In this document: in pieces, positions 48,085-59,259 of the stretch
How the letters are laid out: every line of letters starts with the position of its first letter
Position numbering within the stretch: the stretch's first letter is position 1
Source of the DNA: Chimaeribacter californicus
Lineage (GTDB): Bacteria; Pseudomonadota; Gammaproteobacteria; Enterobacterales; Enterobacteriaceae
Direction of reading: 5' to 3'
DNA: 64,000 bases
Assembly (NCBI RefSeq): GCF_002858675.1
Contig: NZ_PJZF01000016.1
Coordinates: forward strand, 57,461 to 121,460
The notes under the pieces: generated by a model
The model's input: only the letters and a program-made list of their open reading frames with translations
The model's database searches: none
Told to the model about the DNA's origin: nothing
Position numbers and translations under genes: made by a program

Positions 48085-49299
48085 ATGCAAACTAAAGGCA
48101 TCAAGAAAATCGTTCTGGCTTACTCCGGCGGTCTGGACACCTCAGCCATCATTCCATGGCTGAAAGAGAACTATGACTGCGAAGTGGTGGCTTTCGTCGC
48201 CGATATCGGCCAGGAGCGCAGCGATCTGGAAGGGATTGAGCAGAAAGCGCTGCGTACCGGTGCCTCTGAGTGCCATGTGGTCGACCTGCGTGAAGAATTC
48301 ATCAAAGACTACGTTTACCCGGTGCTGCAAACCGGCGCCCTCTACGAAGGCAGCTACCTGCTGGGCACCTCAATGGCGCGCCCGCTGATTGCGAAAGCGC
48401 AGGTGGAACTGGCACTGAAAGTCGGCGCGGATGCCCTGTGCCACGGCGCAACCGGCAAAGGTAACGATCAGGTGCGTTTCGAAACCACCTACACCGCCCT
48501 GGCCCCGGAGCTGAAAGTGGTGGCACCGTGGCGTGAGTGGGACCTGCGTTCCCGTGAGGCGCTGCTGGCTTACCTGAAAGAGCGTGACATCCCGACCACC
48601 GCATCGCTGGAGAAGATCTACAGCCGTGACGAAAACGCCTGGCACATCTCCACCGAAGGTGGCGTGCTGGAAAGCCCATGGAATGCCGCGAACAAAGATT
48701 GCTGGGCCTGGACAGTTGACCCGGAAGAAGCCCCGGACGCCGCCGAACTGGTCACGGTTACCGTGGAAAAAGGCCGCGTAGTGGCGGTGAACGGCGAGGC
48801 GCTCAGCCCATACCAGTGCCTGGAAGCGCTGAACAAACTGGGCGTGAAACATGGCGTCGGCCGGATCGACATCGTGGAAAACCGTCTGGTGGGGATTAAA
48901 TCCCGCGGCTGCTACGAAACCCCGGGCGGCACCATCATGATGGCGGCACTGCGCGGTGTGGAACAGCTGGTACTGGACCGTGACAGCTTCAAATGGCGTG
49001 AACAACTGGGCCACGAGATGTCCTACGTGGTGTATGACGGCCGCTGGTTCGCCCCGCTGCGCCAGTCCATCCAGGCAGCGGCAGAAGCGCTGGCCGAAGA
49101 GGTGAACGGTGAAGTGGTGGTGAAACTCTACAAAGGCACCGCTACCGCTATCCAGAAAAAATCTGCTAACAGCCTCTACTCCGAAGAGTTCGCGACCTTT
49201 GGTGAAGATGAAGTGTATGACCATAGCCACGCCGGCGGCTTCATCCGCCTGTTCTCGCTCTCTTCCCGCATCCGTGCGCTGAACGCGAAAAAGCAGTAA
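48085..49299 (+). CDS. argG: Argininosuccinate synthase, short form within argCBGH
   Basis: ATP-dependent joining of citrulline and aspartate. The N-type ATP pyrophosphatase loop is [15 protein letters not shown] at residues 9-23; citrulline/aspartate contacts in [13 protein letters not shown] and [17 protein letters not shown]. At 404 residues it belongs to the common bacterial form, not the longer (about 447-residue) E. coli type, whose gene is unlinked. Its place between argB and argH is typical of Yersiniaceae relatives. Confidence 0.96.
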   Translation: MQTKGIKKIVLAYSGGLDTSAIIPWLKENYDCEVVAFVADIGQERSDLEGIEQKALRTGASECHVVDLREEFIKDYVYPVLQTGALYEGSYLLGTSMARPLIAKAQVELALKVGADALCHGATGKGNDQVRFETTYTALAPELKVVAPWREWDLRSREALLAYLKERDIPTTASLEKIYSRDENAWHISTEGGVLESPWNAANKDCWAWTVDPEEAPDAAELVTVTVEKGRVVAVNGEALSPYQCLEALNKLGVKHGVGRIDIVENRLVGIKSRGCYETPGGTIMMAALRGVEQLVLDRDSFKWREQLGHEMSYVVYDGRWFAPLRQSIQAAAEALAEEVNGEVVVKLYKGTATAIQKKSANSLYSEEFATFGEDEVYDHSHAGGFIRLFSLSSRIRALNAKKQ

Positions 49300-49398
49300 T
49301 CGCCACGGGCCGCCCGGCGGCCCGGACAGGCACCCATTCTTATCAGGGCGCGGTACCGCGCCCTGTCAGTTACAGCATTTATCAGAAGGACGCACACT

Positions 49399-50772
<1,374 letters not shown>

Positions 50773-50802
50773 AGCGCCATGGTGGGTGTGTGCCGTAAAC
50801 AA

Positions 50803-50834
50803 AAAACCCAGGAGCCATCCGGCTCCTGGGTTTT
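50803..50834. terminator. Bidirectional terminator between argH and the chitinase gene
   Basis: Stem AAAACCCAGGAGCC / GGCTCCTGGGTTTT with an ATCC loop; T-runs arise on both strands. Confidence 0.92.
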
Positions 50835-50854
50835 ATTACGCTGATAAAAAGGGG

Positions 50855-53311
50855 TTATTGGTTAATGAGTGAGCCACCGTTTTTCAGCATATCGCTGGTG
50901 AGCAGGGTTTCAGTGATAGGCGTGTAAACGCTGTTACTAAAGCGATACAGTTTAATTTTATCACCTGCTTTCAACTGGTTAGTCCAGGTGCCGGTGACCA
51001 TATTTGTCTCGGTATTAATGGTTTTCTTACCATGGTCTATCGAGCCATTCTGACTTTTGCCGATATATTTGCCGTTCAGCTCAATAGAAAAGTTAACGTC
51101 TGAGGCTTTATGCGCTTCTTGAGTCACCGTCATTTGCAGAACCGGCTTACCCTCCTGAAGTGCGAGAGCAAATCCTTTCAGCTGTTCGCCGATGATGGGC
51201 GCCACCGAAGTTTTCCCTTCCAGGGTTTTTTCTGACACGGTGATGGTTTCCAGGGGGGTCTGAACGCCATTGGAATAGTTCCACAGGTGTAATGTATCAC
51301 CGACTTTTAGCGGGATACCCCAGGAACAGGTTACAATATCATTCACCGTGTCTGTTTTTTTCGTTCCCCATTCATAGCATCGGTTGTACTGGCTTTTCGC
51401 CCAATATTTACCATTAAGCTCAATGGTATAGTTCATATTTCTCGCTTCGTGAGCCGGGCGATCTAATGACAAACTGGTCATCGGGACACCATTGCTGATG
51501 ACTACTTCAAACCCTTTTAGGGCGGCCAGGGCAGGGTTAATTTCGTCATCAACATGCGTAAACGGCGCGAAGATCTTGCTGTAGGCATACATCGGCGCTT
51601 GTTGTTCAGTCATGCCGCTGTGTTCCGGGCTGACCTGTTTGGCGATGCCCGGCTGGTCACGCGCCATCGACCAGATGCCGATCATGCCGAGATCGCGTTT
51701 CACCGCATCTTCCATCACCAGTTTTGCATCAGACTGGTAGAACACTTCGCCCTGAACGTCGTTGTACCCGATCATCGGGGTGGTGCCCATCATGGCGTTG
51801 ATCTCTTTGTCGGACTTGGCCGGCCAGATTTTCTTCAACTGTGCGGACATGTTGTCGATCGCGGAGGTCGCGCAGGTGCCGTGGATGTTCTGGCCTTCGG
51901 TGTTGTCAGACTGGCAAACCGAGTTGCCGTAGTCCATGGTCATCACGTTGATACCGGCCAGATCGACCCCGGCGTCACGCGCATCTTCCAGCACATACAG
52001 CCCTTCGGCGGTCAGACCGGTCGGCAGGATCGGCAGCGTGTACCAGATGCCGACTTTGCGGCCTTCCTCTTTCCATTTCGCCTGTACCGCTTTTACGGCG
52101 CGGTTACGGCGCTGGATTGACTCGTGATCCGCCACCCAGGTGCCTTCGATGTCAAAGTCCAGCACGTTCAGGTTCAGGTTATCCACGATGTCATGGTAAA
52201 GCTGGGTCAGGTCAGCGTCGTTTTTACAGGCAGCGGCCAGCGGGGCATTGTTTGCACCACCAATGGAAACCATGATGTCGCCACCGGCTTCACGCAGCGC
52301 CTTGATTTTGCTGTACTGGGTGTAGTCCTGCAGGTTGTAGGCGGTGCCCCAGGTCGGCAGGCACTGGTCACCACTTTTCGCCACCACAAATGCCATGGTG
52401 AAGTGGTTAACGTTCTGCTCTTTCGCCAGTTTCGCCAGATCCGGAATACTGTTCAGGCTGAAGTCCACATACGGTGCATAAACATGGGCCGGCCACGGGT
52501 TTTTCGGCGTGCCTACGCGCTCCTTGGTGCCCGCCCAGTCGATGTACACTGCCCACGGGTTAGCATCTGTTGGGGAGGCGTGCTGAACTTTGGCCTGCGC
52601 CACATACGGCTGGCCCCGGAACTGCACCAGTTGCCCGGCAGGGTAGAGGGTAGCAGCGCTGAACTGCGGGGCGGCGGCCAGTTGTTCCGGCGTGTATTCC
52701 ACCGTCGCGCCTAACGGTTTCCATGGACGGCCGTTGTTATTGTCCGGGTTCTGGTTAGCCGGGTTTGAAGGGTCATCACCGATGGTGTAGAACAGCGCCT
52801 CGTAAGACTGGCCGTTCACCTTGACCACATCCCCTTTATTATAGGTTTTGGAGGCGATCCAGGTGTCTACCGGCGTATAAAGCTGCCACGGGTTGCCTTC
52901 AGCCGGAATAAAGGAATAGGCCGGCACCGCACCGTTTGCTTTATAGCTATTGTCCTGATACATCACGATATCGCCTTCTTTATAGGCTTTATCGGTGCTG
53001 AAGGTTTCATGCACAACCGGGGTGCCGCCGCCGTTAATATCACAGCTGGTCGGGTTACCGTATTCTGCTATTTCAGCGCTGGTAGCCGTGCGGAGATAAC
53101 GCCACGGGTTATTGGCTTCATCGGCGGCGGCATCTTTCGGGCAGTTAGCGGCAGCCACCCACCATGCATTCTGGTAGACACTGCCGTCAAAAATAACCTG
53201 CATCGTGTCGCCACCTTCCTGGCCATTCCAGGCTTCCAGCGCGAAAGCACTGGCGGCACCGGTGGTCAAACCAATGGCAAGTAATGCCCTGGAAATACGT
53301 GTTAATTTCAT
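50855..53311 (-). CDS. Secreted family-18 chitinase, E. coli ChiA-type, with duplicated C-terminal domain
   Basis: Predicted exported endochitinase. The ATG at 53311 is taken because AAAGGGA lies 8 bases upstream (too close for the ATG at 53317); 818 residues. Signal peptide to about residue 24 (SAFA-LEAW). Residues 27-260 hold several CBM5/12-type chitin-binding units (AWNGQEGG...NAWWVA; AYKEGDIVMY; TYNKGDVVKVNGQSYEA; LYPAGQLVQFRGQPYVA). The GH18 barrel spans about 275-585, close to E. coli ChiA (YheB), with DFDIE at 385-389 keeping the catalytic Asp-x-Glu; the first Asp of DxxDxDxE is Asn382. Residues 598-818 are two copies of an unknown domain absent from E. coli ChiA as I recall it. The AT-rich 5' region suggests H-NS silencing, as known for E. 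coli chiA. Confidence 0.9.
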   Translation of the reverse strand: MKLTRISRALLAIGLTTGAASAFALEAWNGQEGGDTMQVIFDGSVYQNAWWVAAANCPKDAAADEANNPWRYLRTATSAEIAEYGNPTSCDINGGGTPVVHETFSTDKAYKEGDIVMYQDNSYKANGAVPAYSFIPAEGNPWQLYTPVDTWIASKTYNKGDVVKVNGQSYEALFYTIGDDPSNPANQNPDNNNGRPWKPLGATVEYTPEQLAAAPQFSAATLYPAGQLVQFRGQPYVAQAKVQHASPTDANPWAVYIDWAGTKERVGTPKNPWPAHVYAPYVDFSLNSIPDLAKLAKEQNVNHFTMAFVVAKSGDQCLPTWGTAYNLQDYTQYSKIKALREAGGDIMVSIGGANNAPLAAACKNDADLTQLYHDIVDNLNLNVLDFDIEGTWVADHESIQRRNRAVKAVQAKWKEEGRKVGIWYTLPILPTGLTAEGLYVLEDARDAGVDLAGINVMTMDYGNSVCQSDNTEGQNIHGTCATSAIDNMSAQLKKIWPAKSDKEINAMMGTTPMIGYNDVQGEVFYQSDAKLVMEDAVKRDLGMIGIWSMARDQPGIAKQVSPEHSGMTEQQAPMYAYSKIFAPFTHVDDEINPALAALKGFEVVISNGVPMTSLSLDRPAHEARNMNYTIELNGKYWAKSQYNRCYEWGTKKTDTVNDIVTCSWGIPLKVGDTLHLWNYSNGVQTPLETITVSEKTLEGKTSVAPIIGEQLKGFALALQEGKPVLQMTVTQEAHKASDVNFSIELNGKYIGKSQNGSIDHGKKTINTETNMVTGTWTNQLKAGDKIKLYRFSNSVYTPITETLLTSDMLKNGGSLINQ
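50858..51520 (-). repeat. Tandem duplicated domain in the chitinase C-terminus
   Basis: Residues about 598-708 and 711-818 are related: both start LKGF, both contain ELNGKY then KSQ, and a GD-x-(L/I)-x-L segment leading to YSNGVQTP or FSNSVYTP. The period is about 113 residues. The coding DNA is visibly richer in A and T than the catalytic part. Confidence 0.8.
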
Positions 53312-53525
53312 TGTCATTCCCTTTGAATAATAAATTTTACGCGTGCTAATAAAATCGCGGAAAGGATATTAACAAAGCGAATAACATGAAAAATTTAATA
53401 ATTATTGAAGTGGCAATTAACTATTTTTTAGAGTTTCATTTAAATAGATCAAGGTTATTTTTTATCTTGTTCTATTTATACGTGGCTATGCGTGGGAATA
53501 AGGGTGGGTACAGGGCTGGGAAATA

Positions 53526-53552
53526 AAAAGCGGGCCTGGCAGGCCCGCTTTT
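53526..53552 (-). terminator. Terminator after the flavoprotein gene
   Basis: Stem AAGCGGGCC / GGCCCGCTT with a 5-nt loop; on the minus strand it is followed by TTTTTATTT. Confidence 0.88.
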
Positions 53553-53572
53553 CGTTGAGGAACGGTGACAGT

Positions 53573-55021
53573 TTACTCGCCCGGGCAGCGCTGGCAGCGT
53601 TCGGCCTCGTCATTGCCGAGGCGCAGTTTGCTTTGCAGATCGCGCAGGGCCGTGCGCAGCCCCTCTTCAATCACCGGATGGTAGAACGGCATATCCAGCA
53701 TCTGGTTGATGGTCATTTTCTGCTGATGTGCCCACGCCAGCAAGTGTGCCAGATGTTCAGCATCCGGGCCGATCATCTCCGCACCGAGGAACAGCCCGGT
53801 ACCTTGCTCGCCATAAACGTGCAGCCTGCCTTTATTACGCAGCATCACCCGTGAACGGCCCTGGTTCTCAAAGGAGACCTCACCGATTTCAAAGCAGCCA
53901 CAGGCGCCCAGCGCACTGTTCAGTTCGCGGTAGGTGGCGCCGACCATGGCAATCTGCGGATCGGAGAATACCACTGAGATCGCGCTGCGGCGTAAACCCG
54001 GGTTCACTTCCGGGAAGGCCCCGGCGTTATCGCCGGCAATCCGTGCCTGATCGCTGGCTTCATGCAGTAGCGGCAACTGGTTGCTGGCATCACCGGCAAT
54101 AAAAATGTGCGGCACGCTGGTTTGCATGGTGAGGCGGCCGGCCGTCGGTACGCCGCGCGCATCCAGCGTCAGGGTGGTGTTTTCCAACCCGAGCTTATCA
54201 ACGTTCGGGCGACGGCCGGTAGCGGCCAGCACGTAATCCACCATCAGATCCTGCGGGTTGCCCTGTTTGTCCTGATAGCGGATGAAGACGCGATCGCCTT
54301 CGCGCTGCATCATCTCGATTTTTGCATCCGGATCGAGGTAAAACTCGTTGCCCAGGGTGGCGGCGGCATAGTCGCGCACACGCGGGTCAGTGAGCGGGCC
54401 GACACCACCGCCGACGCCAAACACTTTCACCTCGACGCCAAGGCGATGCAGCGCCTGGCCCAGCTCCAGGCCGATTACGCCGGGGCCGAATACCGCGACG
54501 GAGGCCGGGAGGTCATCCCAGCTGAAGACGTCATCATTAATCACCAGACGATCGCCCAGTGCGTCCCAGGCTGCGGGCCAGGTGGGGCGCGAGCCGGTAG
54601 CAATCACGATGCGCTGCGCCACGATGCGGGTGTGGTCATCCACCATCAGCGTGTTGTCATCAATAAAACGGGCATAGCCGGAGATTTTGTCACGCGCCGG
54701 GATGTTATCGACACCCTCAAGCACGAAGCCGACAAACCGGTCGCGCTCATACTTGACGCGATCCATGACTTCACGACCATTGATCACGATTTCACCCTGA
54801 GGGTGGATGCCGAAACCGTGGGCGCGTTCCGCCTGGTGTACGGCTTCCGCCGCCGCAATCAGCAGTTTGGAAGGCATACAGCCTACCCGCGCGCAGGTAG
54901 TACCAAACGGGCCGCCCTCGATCATCACCACATTCGGCGTGGAAAGTTTCGCGGCGCGGTAAGCGCCCAGGCCGGCGGTGCCGCCGCCGATGACGGCAAC
55001 GTCGACGTTTAGTTGTTTCAT
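53573..55021 (-). CDS. Dihydrolipoamide-dehydrogenase-like flavoprotein with C-terminal CxxC
   Basis: Class I pyridine nucleotide-disulfide oxidoreductase, 482 residues. FAD fold VAVIGGGTAGLGAYRAA, redox pair C43/C48 in GTTCARVGCMPSK, NAD(P) fold AVFGPGVIGLELGQAL, second FAD motif IFIAGDASNQ, and the His-Glu pair in YHPVIEEGLR. It resembles dihydrolipoyl dehydrogenase but stands alone, without E1/E2 genes. The tail ERCQRCPGE adds cysteines 476 and 479, a possible extra redox relay. It follows the peroxiredoxin-glutaredoxin gene by 130 bp on the same strand, with a hairpin between. Its partner is unknown; a disulfide reductase for the neighbour is my inference. Confidence 0.82.
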   Translation of the reverse strand: MKQLNVDVAVIGGGTAGLGAYRAAKLSTPNVVMIEGGPFGTTCARVGCMPSKLLIAAAEAVHQAERAHGFGIHPQGEIVINGREVMDRVKYERDRFVGFVLEGVDNIPARDKISGYARFIDDNTLMVDDHTRIVAQRIVIATGSRPTWPAAWDALGDRLVINDDVFSWDDLPASVAVFGPGVIGLELGQALHRLGVEVKVFGVGGGVGPLTDPRVRDYAAATLGNEFYLDPDAKIEMMQREGDRVFIRYQDKQGNPQDLMVDYVLAATGRRPNVDKLGLENTTLTLDARGVPTAGRLTMQTSVPHIFIAGDASNQLPLLHEASDQARIAGDNAGAFPEVNPGLRRSAISVVFSDPQIAMVGATYRELNSALGACGCFEIGEVSFENQGRSRVMLRNKGRLHVYGEQGTGLFLGAEMIGPDAEHLAHLLAWAHQQKMTINQMLDMPFYHPVIEEGLRTALRDLQSKLRLGNDEAERCQRCPGE

Positions 55022-55063
55022 GGTATGCCTCGGTTTTCTGCTGTGTAAAAAAGGGACGGGAAT

Positions 55064-55088
55064 AAAAAAGGCGGGCTAAAAGCCCGCC
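55064..55088 (-). terminator. Terminator after the peroxiredoxin-glutaredoxin gene
   Basis: Stem GGCGGGCT / AGCCCGCC with a 3-nt loop, followed by TTTTTT on the minus strand. The flavoprotein may depend on read-through or on its own promoter. Confidence 0.88.
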
Positions 55089-55151
55089 AAAATTCACGTT
55101 GGCTGTTTCTTATTGTTAATACGCAGGGATGGCTTATCTCTTACGTCAGGG

Positions 55152-55883
55152 TTATACGGCCAGGAAGGTTTCCAGATCGTCGCTGCCACCAATGTGACGG
55201 CCGCCGATGAAGACCTGTGGTACCGTGGCGCGGCCGGAAACAGCGCGCAGGCTGACGGTGGTCGCGTCTTTGCCCAGAACGATCTCTTCGTACTGAATAC
55301 CGCGCTCTTGCAGCATCTGTTTTGCCTTGGCACAGAACGGGCAGCCCGGCTTAGTGAACACAGAGACGGATTCCTGGATTTTGAACTCAGGTGCCAGGTA
55401 TTTCAGCATGGTGTCAGCGTCAGAGACTTCAAACGGGTCGCCCGGCTTGTTCGGCTCAACGAACATTTTTTCTACCACGCCGTTACGAACCAGCATGGAG
55501 TAACGCCAGGAGCGCGGGCCAAAGCCCAGGTCCGCTTTCTCTACCAGCATTTCCATACCTTTGGTGAACTCGCCGTTACCGTCCGGGATGAAGGTGATGT
55601 TTTCAGCGTGCTGATCGTTTTTCCATGCGTTCATCACGAACGTATCGTTCACGGAAACACACAGGATGCTGTCTACGCCGTGCTGGCGGAACACACCGGC
55701 CAGTTCGTTGTAACGCGGCAGATGGCTGGAAGAACAGGTCGGGGTAAAGGCACCCGGCAGTGAAAAGACGATAACCGTTTTATTTTTGAACAGGTCGTCG
55801 GTTGTGACATCAACCCACTGGTCGCCCTGACGGGTATGAAACACAACCTGTGGGACTTGCTTACCTTCTTGGCTTGAAAACAT
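55152..55883 (-). CDS. Hybrid peroxiredoxin 5 - glutaredoxin
   Basis: Glutathione-dependent peroxidase in one chain. Residues 1-165 are a Prx5 domain with [17 protein letters not shown], peroxidatic C50, and [10 protein letters not shown]; residues 170-243 are a glutaredoxin with [11 protein letters not shown] (C181, C184), TVPQVFIGG and GGSDDLETF. The glutaredoxin part reduces the peroxidase using glutathione, as shown for the Haemophilus influenzae hybrid. Divergent from oxyR, 149 bp away, with OxyR-type half-sites between, so peroxide induction is likely. Confidence 0.93.
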   Translation of the reverse strand: MFSSQEGKQVPQVVFHTRQGDQWVDVTTDDLFKNKTVIVFSLPGAFTPTCSSSHLPRYNELAGVFRQHGVDSILCVSVNDTFVMNAWKNDQHAENITFIPDGNGEFTKGMEMLVEKADLGFGPRSWRYSMLVRNGVVEKMFVEPNKPGDPFEVSDADTMLKYLAPEFKIQESVSVFTKPGCPFCAKAKQMLQERGIQYEEIVLGKDATTVSLRAVSGRATVPQVFIGGRHIGGSDDLETFLAV

Positions 55884-55968
55884 CGATAACCTCTTAAAAT
55901 AAAGGATGAATTTCTTATTTCTGCATGTGACTTGCTTCGTTGGGGTACATTATTCACGCTGGGGGTTG

Positions 55969-56014
55969 ATAGATCTAATCGTTGATTGCTATCTTATTCA
56001 TTGCCATGAGCTAT
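55969..56014. promoter_or_regulatory. OxyR binding region between the hybrid peroxidase and oxyR
   Basis: ATAG at 55969-55972, GCTATC near 55988 and GCTATC near 56010 are spaced at roughly 20-bp steps, in keeping with the OxyR pattern of four ATAG/CTAT elements about one turn apart. The layout and wording (ATTGCTAT, GCCATGA, CTATC) resemble the E. coli oxyR promoter, where OxyR represses itself and activates the divergent gene. Confidence 0.65.
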
Positions 56015-56032
56015 CATGGGTCGGAGGAAAAA

Positions 56033-56950
56033 ATGAACATTCGCGATTTAGAGTATTTGGTTTCCCTGGCGGAATTCCGCCATTTCCGGCGTGCGGCGGA
56101 TGCCTGCCACGTCAGCCAGCCCACCCTGAGCGGCCAGATCCGTAAGCTGGAAGATGAACTGGGGGTGATGTTGCTGGAACGCACCAGCCGTAAGGTGCTG
56201 TTCACCCAGGCCGGGCTGTTGCTGGTGGAGCAGGCCCGCACCGTGTTGCGTGAGGTGAAAGTGCTCAAGGAGATGGCAAGCCAGCAGGGAGAGACCATGT
56301 CCGGCCCGCTGCATATTGGCTTGATCCCGACGCTCGGGTCTTACCTGCTGCCGCATATCATCCCGATGCTGCACCAGACGTTCCCGAAGCTGGAGATGTA
56401 CCTGCACGAGGCGCAAACCCATCAGTTGCTGGCACAGCTCGACAGCGGCAAGCTCGATTGTGTGATTCTGGCGCTGGTGAAAGAGTCAGAATCCTTTATC
56501 GAAGTGCCGTTGTTTGATGAGCCGCTGAAGCTGGCCGTGTATACCGATCACCCCTGGGCGGGGCGTGACCGCGTGGCGATGGCGGAGCTGTCCGGTGAAA
56601 AGCTGCTGATGCTGGAAGATGGCCACTGCCTGCGCGACCAGGCGATGGGCTTCTGCTTCCAGGCCGGGGCGGACGAGGACACCCACTTCCGTGCCACCAG
56701 CCTGGAAACCCTGCGGAACATGGTGGCGGCCGGCAGCGGCATCACGCTGTTGCCTGCGCTGGCGGTGCCGAATGAGCGCCAGCGTGACGGCGTGAGCTAC
56801 ATGCAGTGCTGCAAACCGGAGCCGAAGCGGACCATTGCGCTGGTCTATCGCCCCGGCTCACCACTGCGCAGCCGCTATGAGCAACTGGCAGAGGCCATCA
56901 AAGAGCATATGCAGCCGATGTTTGACACCGCATTAAAACAGGCGGTTTAA
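56033..56950 (+). CDS. oxyR: Hydrogen-peroxide sensing regulator OxyR
   Basis: LysR-type activator of catalase, peroxidase and thiol defence genes. The ATG at 56033 with GGAGG 8 bases before gives 305 residues, the E. coli length; the upstream extension to 55982 crosses the operator. [23 protein letters not shown]. Redox cysteines C199 and C208 in [12 protein letters not shown] are conserved. Its last 18 bp overlap the end of convergent sthA. Confidence 0.97.
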   Translation: MNIRDLEYLVSLAEFRHFRRAADACHVSQPTLSGQIRKLEDELGVMLLERTSRKVLFTQAGLLLVEQARTVLREVKVLKEMASQQGETMSGPLHIGLIPTLGSYLLPHIIPMLHQTFPKLEMYLHEAQTHQLLAQLDSGKLDCVILALVKESESFIEVPLFDEPLKLAVYTDHPWAGRDRVAMAELSGEKLLMLEDGHCLRDQAMGFCFQAGADEDTHFRATSLETLRNMVAAGSGITLLPALAVPNERQRDGVSYMQCCKPEPKRTIALVYRPGSPLRSRYEQLAEAIKEHMQPMFDTALKQAV

Positions 56951-58336
56951 CCCGTTCAGTGCGGCAACGCGGTAGGCTTCCGCCATCGTGGGGTAGTTGA
57001 AGGTGGTATTGACGAAATACTCAATAGTATTGCCTTCCCCTTTCTGTTCCATGATGGCCTGGCCGATGTGAATAATCTCCGCCGCGCGCTCGCCAAAGCA
57101 GTGAATACCCAGAATCTCCTTGGTTTCGCGGTGGAAAAGCAGTTTCAGGCTGCCTACATTCATCCCGGCAATTTGCGCCCGCGCCAGATGCTTGAACTGC
57201 GCCCGGCCCACTTCATACGGCACTTTCATCGCCGTGAGTTCCTGCTCGGTTTTGCCCACGGAACTGATTTCCGGGATGGTGTAGATCCCGCTCGGGATGT
57301 TTTCAATCAGGTGGACTTTGGCTTCACCCTGGATCATCGCCTGCGCGGCAATGCGCCCCTGGTCATACGCGGCCGAGGCCAGGCTCGGGTAGCCAATCAC
57401 ATCCCCCACGGCATAAATATGCGACAGCGCCGTCTGGTACATGCTGTTAACTTTCAGCAGACCACGGCTGTCTGCCTGCAGGCCGATGGTTTCCAGCCCC
57501 AGATTGTCGGTGTTGCCGGTGCGGCCGTTGGCGTACAGCAGGCAGTCTGCTTTGACTTTCTTGCCCGATTTCAGGTGCACAATCACCCCGTCCTCGACCC
57601 CTTCAATCCGCTCGTACTCTTCGTTATGGCGGATCACCACGCCATTGTTCCAGAAGTGGTAGGAGAGGGCGTCTGACATCTCCTGATCCAGGAACGCCAG
57701 CAGGCGGTCGCGGGTGTTGATTAAGTCCACTTTCACCCCAAGACCACGGAAGATCGACGCATATTCGCAGCCGATCACCCCAGCGCCGTAAATAATGACG
57801 TGGCGCGGTTCGTGACTCAGTTGCAGGATGGAGTCGCTGTCATAGATGCGCGGGTGGCCGAAATCGACCTCTGCCGGGCGGTAGGGGCGCGAGCCGCAGG
57901 CGATCACAATTTGCCCGGCGGTCAGGCGGTCGGTGGTGCCGTCCGGGTAGCGGACACTGATGGTATTGGCGTCAATAAAGGTGGCATCACCGGAGAAAAG
58001 CTGGCACTGATTGCGCTCATAGAAGCTCTGGCGCATGCGGGTCTGCTGGTTTATCACCGAGTCGGCATGGCGCAGAATATCAGGAAAACTGGAACTGAGT
58101 GAGCGGGAGGTGGTGTCACTGTAAAGCGGGTTCTGGTTGAATTCGATGATGCGGCTGACGGCGTGGCGGAGGGCTTTCGAGGGGATGGTGCCCCAGTGGG
58201 TACATCCGCCGCCCACGTTGTTGTAGCGTTCAATCACCGCAACCCGTGCGCCCTGTTTCACCAGGCCCATTGCGGCCCCTTCACCGCCAGGGCCGGAGCC
58301 GATGACGATCGCATCAAATTGGAAGTGCTGTTGCAT
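56933..58336 (-). CDS. sthA: Soluble pyridine nucleotide transhydrogenase
   Basis: FAD enzyme moving hydride from NADPH to NAD to balance cofactor pools. The 467 residues have [29 protein letters not shown] (second redox cysteine replaced by Thr, as is normal in SthA), [16 protein letters not shown] and [13 protein letters not shown]. Convergent with oxyR, with an 18-bp antisense overlap at the 3' ends, and divergent from fabR. Confidence 0.97.
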   Translation of the reverse strand: MQQHFQFDAIVIGSGPGGEGAAMGLVKQGARVAVIERYNNVGGGCTHWGTIPSKALRHAVSRIIEFNQNPLYSDTTSRSLSSSFPDILRHADSVINQQTRMRQSFYERNQCQLFSGDATFIDANTISVRYPDGTTDRLTAGQIVIACGSRPYRPAEVDFGHPRIYDSDSILQLSHEPRHVIIYGAGVIGCEYASIFRGLGVKVDLINTRDRLLAFLDQEMSDALSYHFWNNGVVIRHNEEYERIEGVEDGVIVHLKSGKKVKADCLLYANGRTGNTDNLGLETIGLQADSRGLLKVNSMYQTALSHIYAVGDVIGYPSLASAAYDQGRIAAQAMIQGEAKVHLIENIPSGIYTIPEISSVGKTEQELTAMKVPYEVGRAQFKHLARAQIAGMNVGSLKLLFHRETKEILGIHCFGERAAEIIHIGQAIMEQKGEGNTIEYFVNTTFNYPTMAEAYRVAALNGLNRLF

Positions 58337-58352
58337 GTCTGAGGCACCTATT

Positions 58353-58380
58353 CTTATACAAAATTACAACGAGATTGTAA
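58353..58380 (-). promoter_or_regulatory. Probable sthA promoter
   Basis: On the minus strand, TTACAA at 58375-58380 and TATAAG at 58353-58358 spaced 16 bp, within a local inverted repeat TTACAA-N5-TTGTAA (58364-58380) that could be an operator. Confidence 0.5.
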
Positions 58381-58550
58381 CATCATAGGCTCGAATCCCC
58401 AATCCGCCGTAGTCTTTTCGTGGGGCGCACTGCCATTTTTTCACCGTCACTGACTGTTGCATGTTTGTAGAAGCGTCGGGTCTGAAAAGTTTGATATAGT
58501 GCGGCAATGGCAGGCGCATCGGTTGACAGGACACTCCTCTGGAAAAGGTT

Positions 58551-59183
58551 ATGGGCGTAAGAGCACAACAAAAAGAACGCACCCGGCGCTCACTGATCGA
58601 GGCGGCATTCAGCCAGCTCAGCGCCGAGCGCAGTTTTGCCAGCCTGAGCCTGCGCGAGGTCTCCCGCGAGGCGGGTATAGCCCCGACATCGTTCTATCGC
58701 CACTTCCGGGATGTGGATGAACTGGGGCTGACGATGGTGGATGAGAGCGGCCTGATGCTGCGCCAGCTGATGCGCCAGGCGCGCCAGCGTATCGCCAAGG
58801 GCGGCAGCGTGATCCGCACCTCGGTCTCCACCTTTATGGAATTTATCGGTAATAACCCTAATGCATTCCGTTTGCTGTTGCGCGAGCGCTCCGGCACCTC
58901 TGCCGCGTTCCGTGCCGCCGTGGCGCGTGAGATTCAGCACTTTATCGCGGAACTGGCCGATTACCTGGAGCTGGAAAACCATATGCCGCGCAGCTTTACC
59001 GAAGCCCAGGCCGAAGCGATGGTGACCATTGTGTTCAGTGCCGGTGCGGAAGCGCTGGATGTGGACATTGAACAACGCCGCCGGCTGGAAGAGCGGCTGG
59101 TGCTGCAACTGCGGATGATTTCAAAAGGCGCGTACTACTGGTACCGCCGGGAGCAGGAGAGAGCGGCGTTGTCGCAGGATTAA
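58551..59183 (+). CDS. fabR: Unsaturated fatty acid synthesis repressor FabR
   Basis: TetR-family repressor of fabA and fabB that senses unsaturated acyl thioesters. The 210 residues open [20 protein letters not shown]; the HTH is [20 protein letters not shown], and the chain is almost the same as E. coli as far as [10 protein letters not shown]. Followed by yijD after 76 bp, the E. coli order. Confidence 0.97.
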   Translation: MGVRAQQKERTRRSLIEAAFSQLSAERSFASLSLREVSREAGIAPTSFYRHFRDVDELGLTMVDESGLMLRQLMRQARQRIAKGGSVIRTSVSTFMEFIGNNPNAFRLLLRERSGTSAAFRAAVAREIQHFIAELADYLELENHMPRSFTEAQAEAMVTIVFSAGAEALDVDIEQRRRLEERLVLQLRMISKGAYYWYRREQERAALSQD

Positions 59184-59259
59184 CGGCACTGCCGGCCGGC
59201 ACTCTTCATGTTTCTTTTACACCATGTTTCCTTCAAACCCACGACAGATAGGTAAAAAG

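Noticed and set aside
50855..58336. Genomic island or prophage between argH and fabR
   Set aside because: No integrase, tRNA, direct repeat ends or phage genes; oxyR and sthA keep their conserved place, so only gene gain or retention at one spot is supported.
58388..58398. tRNA T-loop-like GGCTCGAATCC
   Set aside because: No acceptor, D or anticodon arms can be folded around it; it lies in the sthA-fabR promoter region.
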